Below are positions 55,244 to 64,000 of a stretch of DNA of 64,000 nucleotides, in pieces. The first letter of the stretch is position 1. Each line of letters opens with the position of its first letter. Below the pieces are notes generated by a model, which ran no database searches, was not told the origin of the DNA, and was given only the letters and a program-made list of their open reading frames with translations. Made by a program: the position numbers and the translations under genes. The stretch lies in assembly GCA_022539475.1 (NCBI GenBank), contig VCMS01000184.1:48084-112083 (forward strand), read 5' to 3'. Source of the stretch: Gracilaria domingensis. Lineage: Eukaryota; Rhodophyta; Florideophyceae; Gracilariales; Gracilariaceae.

Positions 55244-55355
55244 CGGTCTACCAGTCCACCATCTACCCTCAACGCCCCCCCTCTGCCATAGTTTCCAAGC
55301 CAATTCAATGGACCACCCAAAGTTCACTAAGCCAGAACTAAAGCCAAACCCAGCT

Positions 55356-55961
55356 GTTAGTCATTAGAACCTCGCTAGTTAAGTTCTACAAGCTCACAAG
55401 TGAGAATTGTAGTACATTTCTCACTCGAATCGCTTCTTAGAGCGTAATTAGTGACGTACCTTACGAGCGCGCACATGCGTTCCTCAAACCTTTGATCGCT
55501 CTCCGCAAATCGCTCACGTCAAAAGGGGTCAGCAAGAACTAGATCCCATGACAAGCGTAGATAGAGTGTGAACCGTACCAGTATGTCACTCGCATGATCT
55601 GCATAATAGTCTTTCGCTCGTTATTCGTACATTGCTCGAATCGAACTAGGTCAGCAACAAATAAGATCGCACTAAGAGTCGACACCGTTACGTGTTTCAC
55701 GTACCTGTATGGAACTCGCATGTTCTGGAAGATATTGTGTCGCAGAGAATTGCCATGATCAGAGCTCGCATTGCACTGGTCAGGCCCGTGCCATGGCACT
55801 TTCTTGACTTCTCCAGTGCAGCACTATCTCCGTCTAGTGTAGAGTTCACGCCGGCCGCAAAGTATGGTCTCAAAAATTTAGGAATGTTTTCAGTTTTTCA
55901 TATTTCCTTCCCTCCTCGACGTACCAATATCATATCGTGATGTACGTAAATCGTCACGTGC
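55356..55961. other. region between the exon-like array and the transposase remnant
   Basis: No gene recognised. Short words such as ctcactcgaatcgctt and acgtacct recur, which may be further decayed units of the array. Confidence 0.35.
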
Positions 55962-58900
55962 ATGGCGCCGATTCGAGTCTCCCTATATTCTGTCCCACAC
56001 GGTACGGAAACAATTTTTTTACAAGTTGCAACACTGCACCTTAGACCTCCGCTCCTCACCTCCAACGTTCCAACCAACCGCCTCATCCCTCCCCGCCCTA
56101 CTGCATCATGTACATATGTTGCTTCCCCCACTGCGCGTTTTATACAGACTCTATCGTTTCCCTCGCACAACATCAGAAACGTTGCAGGCACCGGCATGAC
56201 CAAAACTCTTTTCTCACTCCTGCAGCGCCCCGCGGTTCCCTCTTCCCCCCCGAACGAAACGTCGCCGACTGAGCACTACCAAACCCTTCTCTCTTCTCCC
56301 TCCAACCGCCCCTCCGATAATGTAGCACTCGCCACTGACGAACAGTATGAAGAACAGCAGCTCACTCTCTCCATACGTTCTTCTGACGCAGCACATCTCG
56401 CTACATCACACCCCCACTCAATTCTCAGTCCCTCTCCGTAGGTTCAGGTCATCCCCTCTCTCCGCCCGCTTCAAGTGATAACATTCACAATCTCGTCACA
56501 TACATTTCCTCCATCGCCACGAAACTCGGAAAGCGGTCCGCAGACGAGCTTATCAACTTTCTCAGGCAGTCCAACTTTCCCCCCTCTGTTCCAAACCTCC
56601 ATCATCTCTGCTTCTGAGTGTCTCAAACTACACTCCAAAATCTTTGAAAACACCATGAGCTCCATCGGCTTCACGTCCACCACCATTCACGATAACGACC
56701 GTCAGTGCTCTGCTACCCTCTATGTCACGGACCCCATTGAAGTCCTTCAACAACAACTTCGGCTAGCATCCCATGAGAACGCCTTCTTTCACCCAATTCA
56801 CCACGCCTCCCGCACAGGAACCGACGCATTTGCGCATTCCATGGCCTCCAAACTCGGACATGAGATCGTTCCCGCTGTGAAAAAGCATATCGCACATTCT
56901 GCAAACCCAGGAGTCATCTGGCATGATACCACCACTACTGGTATAGACTCCTTCATCGGCATGCTTCAACTCTACTCCAATAAGTCCTCAACCACGCTAA
57001 AAAGCTCCTCTGTCACATCATACCCCCTCCATATCACGTTTCTCAACTTCAAGGACTCTTTCTGCAGAAAATATATCACACACCACCACACTCTCGTTGG
57101 CTACATTCCCACTTCCTTTACATCCTTCTTCCCCGATTCTTCCTCCACCGACACCGATTCTTTGGAAATTGGCCCGTTTTCGTCGACCATAACTCGCGTT
57201 GTGCGCATGGAGCTCGTCCAGAAGTCCTTGGAAACTATACTCAAACCTCTGTACGACATATGCGAAAAAGACTTTCCCCTTCAGATACGCCAAGGGAGTC
57301 GTTCGTCATTGCCATCCCATCATCGCTAACTATAGCGCTGACATTCCCGAAGCAAAGGACATTCTCGCTGTCCTCTACGGCACGAAACCAAACAAGCCCT
57401 GTCACAGATGCCTTATCCCTCGTTCACAACTCAACGTCTATCAAGCCATTCTCAAGGAGCGAACAGTATCCCACACCTCTGAAACGAGAAAGAAACACCA
57501 AGATCTACTTGCCGGCGCTTAACAGGCTCTGCTCTCCAGCAGACCTCGAGTGGAAAGGACCCTGAAAAATGAAGCTGTTGAACTACTCCAAACCACCTCC
57601 TTATCCACTTACAAGTCCTTTCTCGAATCATTCCCTATGCTCAATGTCTCCGAGCTGCTCACTCCTTACTCAATCTTTTCCTTCGAGCCCCTTCATAATT
57701 TTCATCTCGGAATCTCCAAGCTCATCAAACTCGCCTCGATTGAACGCCTCAAGTCGGATTCGCTTCACACTTCTGTTGGTTCTAAGGGAAACCCGAGGTC
57801 TTTCAAGACCGTTCGAACTTTATTCTCAGCCACGCCAACGCCATTCTCGCCAAAATTGAGCGCTCCTATCCAGCATCTGGACTTCACATCGACTTCTCCA
57901 CATCCGAAAAGGAAAACCTCTCAACGGTTTCTTCACGACAGACGGCATCAACCGTATGTTGGAAGCTAGGGACTACCGTTCTCTTGACATGGTCTTCCAT
58001 TTCATTTGCGCTTTCTTTGACGGCTGTTGTGGCGAGGAATCCTCCGCCCTATTACCACCGTGTTCACATCCTACGCTTACGTCGTCAACAACGTCCTTCG
58101 CTACAATACCACTCCATAATGGACGGAGCTCGCATAGCTGCGTTGGAAACTATGATCAAGAACTTCAAGTTTCACACAGTCTCCATTCTCGGCCCGTACC
58201 AAGCCTCTGACTTTCGTACTCTTAAGTTCCACCTCCTTGACCACATCATTCCAGGCATACGGCGATACGGAGGCCTACACTTCGGCGATGCAGGCGTGTA
58301 CGAACATGGTCATCTTCTCTTCAAGAACCACTATCGTCGAACTTCTCGAAGGCGAACTACAGCTCAAAAGGAAACGGTGAACGCCATTCAAGAGTCACAA
58401 GACTATTTGCAATCCCTTTCGGTCAGAAGTCACTTCTCTTTCTCCTCCAACTCTCGCAGCCCTTCCATCAACCGCATTCCGGCCATGGTTCGCAACAGTA
58501 ACTCCTTCTAACTCTTTGACATCATCACAGCTGACAAGTACCTACGATCGCATCCACAGGTATCTTCTTCGGCACTGGCAGAACCTTTCTCGACAACCAC
58601 ACTGCAGTTCATCAACCAAATATCTCGCGACGCTCTCACCTCCTTCCGCACCCTTTTTATAGAAACTGTTCAACAGCTGAAGAATCCTCACGACATCAAA
58701 CTCATGGTCGTTAATTCTGCATACGTTATTAGCGGCTTCTGCCCTATCTCGATGATTACGATCGGGATCTTCGATGCATAATACTGAGGAAGCTCGATGT
58801 ACCACTATGTGAACACATCTTCGCTACGACCTCCTTCGGACTTTCCAGGTTGCCTAAGTTCTCCACGGGTCTCGTGCACGGAGCACCCCCTCCAACTGTA

Positions 58901-59310
58901 CGTTTTCCACAGCGTGAATATGCAAAGTATTTGCATTGCTTTGCGTCCAGGACAAGACCTTAGACAACTCTGGATCAGAGCTCGCTTTCGTTCGTTTCGT
59001 CGAAGTGACAGAGCCCTTGGACAACGCTGATGAAACTCTGAACTGTATATCACTGCGTTGGGCCACCGAAGACGAGCATGATTATACCGTGCATCCAAGT
59101 ACGTCAAGGATGAAACCTCGTTCTGCTACGGTCTCTCCTTGGTTCGGGCTTATCCCGTTCTCCTCAATCAAAGGCTCCATACACGTCATTCGCCAAAACT
59201 ACCCTGCCCGTCCATTTTTCCGTGCCCTTCATTGGGAATTCCATCGTTTCTACATTAAGAGATTCTATCGTAACCCTCGAGCCCACATTCATCATACTCG
59301 TACTACGTAA
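55962..59310 (+). pseudogene. Plavaka/KDZ-like DNA transposase, multiply frameshifted
   Basis: Homology is spread over at least five frames. Segments in order: GKRSADELINFL (about 56520); YPLHITFLNFKD...HHHTLVGYIPTSF (about 57020-57130), as in the family's YPVYLTIGN...LLAYLP block; RYAKGVVRHCHPIIANYSAD and CHRCLIPRSQL (57270-57430); FEPLHNFHLGISKLIKL (about 57680); SDFRTLKFHLLDHIIPGIRR and AGVYEHGHLLFK (58200-58330); and a C-terminus with LNCISLRWATEDE and LIPFSSIKGSIHVIR (59030-59200). These match large DDE transposases of the Plavaka/KDZ type, related to CACTA. A cut-and-paste function is inferred from the family. With this many shifts it is inactive unless short introns explain some of them. 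Terminal inverted repeats were not identified. Confidence 0.65.
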
Positions 59311-59338
59311 CATTCTTAACATAAATTGTTCATGTACT

Positions 59339-60161
59339 TCAGATATTCTCCTCCTCGTCTTCCATCCCGTGCTCATCGTCCACGCCTCCCCCGTCTTGTT
59401 CCCCACTTTGTTCCCTGACATTCGGATTACAATCGATCACATTAGTATCTCGGATTTCATCGATTGCTCTTATAGGGGAGTATACCCTATCCCGTTGGTC
59501 ACAATACCAAATATAGCAATCCAATACGGCTCCGAGATGTTCCCTAATCTCTTCCATGAATACATCTTCTCGAACAGCTAGATATAGCTTCTCTTTAGAC
59601 GGTATCCAGTATGCGAGTTCCCACACGGTCATGATTTCCATGGGGTGGATCTTGAGCTTTTGAGTCGTTCCTGAACTCCGTTCCAAACTTCTGCTCCATT
59701 TTCATTCGTACAGCCATCAGTATAACTTCCAACGCCTGTGCAACATACTTTTCGAAAAGGGTGGAGAACAACACCTGCCTTTTACCGCCCCGCCCTCCTT
59801 CAAACTCTGTAGCTCGAATAACTGACGCGATCCAAGCGTCTAGACGCGCCAACTGCACTATTGTGCCATCGACTGGGTCCTTGTCTCCCGCATTTCTCAA
59901 ATCCTTTTGGTTCACATCGTAACCCAGAAACCTCCGTAAGACCTGTAGGCCTCGAAAGTTTCTAAACAGCAAGTCTTGCGGCTTGCTCTCTTCGCCACGG
60001 ATTTTGAACGCGGAAAATGATATGTCCTCTTTTTTCGATGTTCTCCATGTGGAGAGAATCTCACACCCTTTTGCATCTAGTGGCAGAAGCTTTTCCCGTA
60101 GTTCCTCCGCTTGTTTTAGGTATATGCTCCTCTCCCTCTTATGTGATGGTGTCTTCACCAC
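59339..60161 (-). pseudogene. unrecognised minus-strand ORFs convergent with the transposase (3' part)
   Basis: The frame from ATG 60161 gives a helical sequence (KQAEELREKLLPLDAKGCEI, LQVLRRFLGYDVNQKDLRNA) to about 59686. There a one-base shift leads into TTQKLKIHPMEIMTVWELAY and continues to an acidic C-terminus (DDEHGMEDEEENI) ending at 59339. The junction shares KFGTEFR/TTQ, so this was one gene. No known family. It abuts the transposase in the opposite direction and may be a second gene of the same element. Confidence 0.5.
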
Positions 60162-60494
60162 ATGTCATACCTTAGCCCGATCAACAACTTCTCCTTCGCA
60201 TGGCGTTTCCGAACCCCCACCGCATCGCTCAAGGCCTGCTTCAACCTCTTCCGTAAGCACATGTCGCTGGTCAGCTGTCTGATGCAGTCTTCTTCCATCT
60301 TCATCTTCCGGATTGATTACCAACCAGGTTTCATTATCCCCGTCTCCACGATTTGCATCAGCAAGTTATGACCCGTACCACGAAACCGATGGAGGATACG
60401 CTCTCATCTCCATCGCGACCTCCATTGGACAGCGTGGAACAATCTCTTTCCCATCAACGACCGGAAACTGTACTCAATCTCAGGTCCGAGTGTC

Positions 60495-61025
60495 TCACTT
60501 CGATTCCCCCAGTTTCTCGCCGGTGAACTCATCTCGAAGCAGAATTCCCTTGTCTACGCCTTTCGCGTATCGCAGTATGGATTCGTATACTGTCTTCGCT
60601 ACCTCTAGATACGCGTCGTTCACATCAATCTCGTATCTTTTCCTTTCCCTGTGCGAATCACGCTCCCTCTGTGTTGCTCCTCGCCTCAGTCCCTCTCGAA
60701 GTGATTGTATTAGAAGATCTTGTTCCTTCACCTTTAGCTCTAGTTCCGTCACGCGTTTCTGTGGTATTCTTACGCTCATCTTCAGACTTTCATTATCCTC
60801 TGTTACTCGAAAGAGATCCGCGTTCAAGTCTCCAATCTTGTCCAACAGCTTGTAGCGTGGGGTTACGCTTTCATCTTTTTCACCTTCTTCGTCTACACCA
60901 GCAAGAGCACGAGATGGAAGCGTAGGGTTAATTTTCCAGCGACCTGCCACATTACGACCCCTTTCGTTCCATGTCTCTCTTGATAATTCTACCCCACCTC
61001 TGTCCGTTCCTACGCATCTCGCCAA
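60495..61025 (-). CDS. unrecognised coiled-coil ORF, probably the same gene as 59339-60161
   Basis: 176 residues. A predicted coiled coil spans about residues 60-125 (LLDKIGDLNADLFRVTEDNE, VTELELKVKEQDLLIQSLRE), followed by a basic Arg/Glu-rich stretch and YLEVAKTVYESILRYAKGVD. Further minus-strand frames upstream (61856-61599, 61701-61441) are basic and low-complexity and may be the 5' exons. No family is recognised. Confidence 0.45.
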   Translation of the reverse strand: MARCVGTDRGGVELSRETWNERGRNVAGRWKINPTLPSRALAGVDEEGEKDESVTPRYKLLDKIGDLNADLFRVTEDNESLKMSVRIPQKRVTELELKVKEQDLLIQSLREGLRRGATQRERDSHRERKRYEIDVNDAYLEVAKTVYESILRYAKGVDKGILLRDEFTGEKLGESK

Positions 61026-61109
61026 AGGAATCGAGGTCGAACCCTTCCTTCTTATTTGGTTGAACCTTTTCTGCGATTGTACGACCGTACGAAGAGCAGG
61101 CTGTATCTC

Positions 61110-61373
61110 CTCTACTTCTTCCTCGTTCGTACTACGTTCGGGATGAATGGAATCGTTTCCATTCCAGAAACTCTTCCTCGACGGTGCGGGCGCACGTATA
61201 GAGGAATGTATATTATCGACTTCTTCCTCGTCACTAGCACGATCGGCATGAAAGGAATTCTTCCGATTTTTGATCTCCTTTCGCGATGTTGCCAGTGCAC
61301 GTACATTGGGCTGTACATCATCGGCCTTTTCTTCGTCCCTACTACTTTGAGGTTAAATGGAATCGTTTTGTAA
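61110..61373. repeat. 105-bp degenerate tandem repeat (about 2.5 units)
   Basis: Units begin cttcctcgttcgtact, cttcttcctcgtcact and ccttttcttcgtccct. Each contains gaatggaatcgttt / gaaaggaattcttcc and a cgtac-at motif. The period is near 105 bp, so it encodes a 35-residue repeat on either strand; on the minus strand each unit contains IPF(I/M)P(N/I)V followed by RTRKK-like basic residues. Confidence 0.65.
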
Positions 61374-61856
61374 TGCGCCCATCCTACAGGTGAAATTGCT
61401 CTTTCATTTCTGTCCAACTCTTCTTCGATGACATTGTTTCTCAAATTTCTTGTCCGTGTTCCTTTCGCTCTCGTACGTCTCTCGCCACCATTCTCTTCCA
61501 CATTCGCTCATCGATTATTCTTGGCACTTCCTCTGCAGCATGTGTTGGGGAACCCCCTCCCACTGAGCTGTGATGTGGTAACACTACTTTGCTCTCTGTC
61601 ACTTCCGTTGGGGTCGTACTAACACCCAGCTTCGGTTTCGGTTTTGCCTTCGAAGCCCGGAGTGCTGATTTCGACCCAGACTTCTTTCCAGTAAGCTCCA
61701 CACGGCGAGCTCGTCGTCGAGTACTTCTTCGGGTCGGGCAGGCGGAGGGTTCTTGCGCTTAGCGACGCCAATACAATATCGCAGGATTCTTTGGGATCCC
61801 TTCGTCTCCCGGTCGTCTGCGTTGCTGAACCTTTGTGGAGCCATGATTGCCTTCAA

Positions 61857-62390
61857 AATCGCGTGAAAAGGAAGGGATTATGTTCGGATTATAGATTGAG
61901 GAAACGAAGCTTCTGGAGTTCTGCTCGTACTACGAGTAGTGTGGGTTAAAAAAGCGGAAGGGGGCGAGCTTGTGAACCCTTTGCAGCAGATGATGGAGAC
62001 TTCAGTCGTTCTTGAGCCTGAGTGAGCTGGTCATTCCTGTTGCAGACATTCATACAATTTTCCACATTTCAATGGCCGTATTTTTCATTGGCTATGTTCT
62101 ATGTGCCAGGTCCGTCTGACGGGTCCTTCATGATGAAGGTCGGCTGTTCCTTGGTCAACTCGGGGTGTGAGGTGTTTAATTCTGAGGTGTTGCTTTTGAG
62201 GTGGTAGCTCTGGCGCTGTGGAGTATTCTTAGTAGCTCTTTGCTTAGCACGACAATGTGTCCTTGTGCCACGTTGTCGATTCCTGCAACAATAGGTTTAC
62301 TGGAATGATGAATGCATTCAATAAATGAGCAGTAGTTATGAAATACACTACAACAGTTTGTAATACGTCAAACTATAAAGCATGGGAGAA
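61857..62390. other. no gene recognised
   Basis: Short ORFs only, between the coiled-coil ORFs and the SET pseudogene. Confidence 0.45.
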
Positions 62391-63183
62391 TTACAATACT
62401 TCCCATGAACAGCTGGGTCCATAGTCTACGTACACTTCTTCTTGTTCATGAATATCCCTTGTAGCCATCACCAACAGTTGTCTATAGCTTGCCAGTGTAC
62501 CCAATGTGGTAGCTTGATGCTCGGAGGGGTGTCGAATAATAGTGTTTGGTAAGCGGCCTTGGTAAGGCTCCATCTCGGCCAATCTTCTCCGTTCCCATCC
62601 CGGTACGAAGCATCATTGATGTAGCACGCTATACAGAAAGGAGCGGGTACTACCCAGGAATTGCAGTATTGATTTCGGAATCATACTGAGGAAGCGTGCT
62701 GTACATCTGCCTTTCAGCTTCACTTCCTGCAATACTCTTGAACGAGAAACGGTGGCAACCGAGCACTCCGTTCCGTATTCCATCTGTTTTGGCATTGCGT
62801 CGGTTATGTCATGATATACCAATGTCCATAGAAGTACCCGACAACCTCTCCTTCCGAGAACGATCTACTATTGAACACTCCATCTTCACTTATGGAGTGT
62901 TCGATGTTTGATTCTTCCTGTACAACATAACCTGCTGCTTCAGTGGCGAGCAAAGTTGTACATCCATCGTCTCCAATGCGCCTTGGAGATTCAGAGGCCA
63001 CTCGTGACCGGTTTCTCCTTTTGCTGAGCGATGAGACTCGTTCTGAAAACGTTGCGATGTAGGAATTGATATGAAACGGGAAACTTGGTATCGCGGGAAT
63101 CCTTTCCGTGCGGTCATATACGCGAGGTTCTTTGCTTCCTTCGGGGATTTGTCTGTACTAATACGAGGCTTGTACGACATCAT
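62391..63183 (-). pseudogene. second SET-domain gene, frameshifted
   Basis: On the minus strand the order is: AAGYVVQEES; GVFNSRSFSEGEVVGYFYG (62860-62825); a one-base shift, then TLVYHDITDAMPKQMEYG; a further shift, then VVPAPFCIACYINDASYRDG (about 62660-62600); and a last shift into LLVMATRDIHEQEEVYVDYG (about 62480-62415). This parallels the SET domain at 8603-9170 almost block by block (HFYGTLVYTDLTN, IVPAPFCIGGYINDAGYH, DIERGEELYFNYG). No methyltransferase motifs were found upstream, to the window end. At least three frame changes point to a pseudogene, though some could be short introns. Confidence 0.75.
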
Positions 63184-64000
63184 TACTGACAGTTGACGGT
63201 TATTCTTGCGTTGAACTCGTTACCCAACCTTCCTCGCATACATCACTAGCATTGTGTTCAGCATGAGCGAAGCACTGCTTACCTTCACATAATAAGCGTC
63301 AGGGCTCTTCCATGATGCACGCCAAGGCACCGGAAATGTTCCACTATAGGATCAACACAACGTCCCGGGATTTGAGAACTGGCAATGAGTTCCTTTAGCA
63401 GTGTCGGTTTTATTGGTGGTGACTGAAGAGTGTATTTGGGACGTTATTTAGTCCCAAGGAGTTTCAAGCCTAGATGCGGAACTGATTGATAATGGAGTAC
63501 TGGGGTAATGTTCGTGAGAAGTAGTTGAATTTTTGTAGTTCAGCATACTTTGCTCCCTGTGGTTCCATTCCGGTTGTAGAGCTATGGTTTGAGAGAAAAG
63601 GTGTTGTGTTCTTTCGGGGTTGTTCAAGTGTGCGTACGAGAGGGAATGAATTGGATGGGTGTGGGGGTGACAAAGACGGAAGCTTTTTGCAACACAGAAC
63701 CTTTTGATTTGTGCAAGGTAGAATTTTAGGGAATGTCCTAGTAGAAATTAAATTGAGGCAGGGGAGCCCATTGAGGCATCATTTCTGTTCCAGGCTTAAC
63801 TTAATCTTTGTTAGAGTCATCATGTCTGTTCAGTATACATAAGATGGCGTTCCGTGGGTACGAGTTGCATTGTCTCTAGGGATTATGGGAACGGTACAGT
63901 GTACATGAGCCTTACTAATTTCATAACATGATGCATAGGACTGTTGTATGTTTTTGAGGAACGAGAGCGTTGTGTCTAAATGGAAGTCGTGAGGTGGAAG
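63184..64000. other. no gene recognised at the window end
   Basis: Short ORFs only. The upstream part of the SET pseudogene might lie here but no motif is visible. Confidence 0.4.

Larger units (their letters stand above)
54410..55355 (+). other. putative multi-exon transcript with uniform short introns
   Basis: Four GTTA...AG intervals of similar length alternate with short exons: introns 54659-54733 (75 nt), 54795-54861 (67), 54937-55008 (72) and 55150-55221 (72), with a further GTTAGT donor at 55356. Each donor follows a similar word (acacaaa, acaca) and three acceptors end tttcag or ttccag. Joining the first exons keeps an open frame from the ATG at 54410 (TTEAVNGHK, then a His/Thr-rich stretch) to a TAA just inside the exon starting at 55009. 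The product would be small and low-complexity, so the transcript may be non-coding. The last two exon-intron units are partly duplicated (catgtcttccagtcc, aatgcgacac). Confidence 0.4.

Overview
This is nuclear DNA of a repeat-rich eukaryote. The evidence is a Ty3/gypsy retroelement, split genes with very short GT-AG introns (about 37-75 nt), a Nup205/192-type nucleoporin, a FANCJ/RTEL1-type Fe-S helicase, a DEAH-box RNA helicase, and DNA transposon remnants of the large Plavaka/KDZ-like transposase type. I cannot name the organism. The short introns, the OrsD/recombinase/RecQ gene and the Plavaka-like element would suit a fungus; an alga or another protist is not excluded. No bacterial operons or CRISPR arrays are present.

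Layout. 1-5.1 kb: a degenerate Ty3/gypsy gag-pol (protease, RT, RNase H, integrase) with a stop in RT and a lesion in integrase. 5.1-7.1 kb: an antisense ORF, then a short gene for a two-finger C2H2 protein with a TATA-like box and an intron that splits its start codon. 8.1 kb: a tRNA-Gln-like sequence. 8.6-10.4 kb (minus): a bacterial-type amino DNA methyltransferase fused to a SET domain. 10.3-12.4 and 14.2-16.3 kb: two almost identical 2.1-kb direct repeats, each carrying the same unrecognised minus-strand gene, with one breakpoint inside the methyltransferase reading frame. 18.3-19.1 kb: a decayed N-terminal copy of the helicase at 46.6 kb. 19.7-20.8 kb: a CACCTTG-rich repeat.

21.3-26.1 kb: a 1.6-kaa protein joining OrsD-like zinc fingers, a tyrosine-recombinase-like domain and a RecQ helicase. 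26.6-27.8 kb: a small SAM-methyltransferase-like fragment and a one-TM ORF. 29.9-32.2 kb: an ornithine decarboxylase fragment abutting a DEAH helicase that lacks its Walker A region. 33.0-39.1 kb: a Nup205/192-like gene, convergent with a large unrecognised helical-repeat-like gene (44.8 to about 39.8 kb, minus). 46.6-49.0 kb: an intact FANCJ/RTEL1-like helicase.

49-55.9 kb is AT-rich and mostly non-coding. It holds a G-run array, a 63-bp minisatellite, an eroded AT-rich gypsy element and a multi-exon-like array with uniform 67-75-nt introns. 56-59.3 kb is a frameshifted Plavaka/KDZ-like transposase, followed by convergent coiled-coil ORFs (61.9 to 59.3 kb, minus). 62.4-63.2 kb (minus) is a second, broken SET gene related to the one at 8.6 kb.

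The housekeeping genes (nucleoporin, Fe-S helicase) form an island between two accessory regions. Those regions are built from retroelements, recombinase and helicase genes and chromatin-type methyltransferases, and they contain recent duplications. All positions and family calls come from reading the sequence by eye; intron boundaries are proposals.
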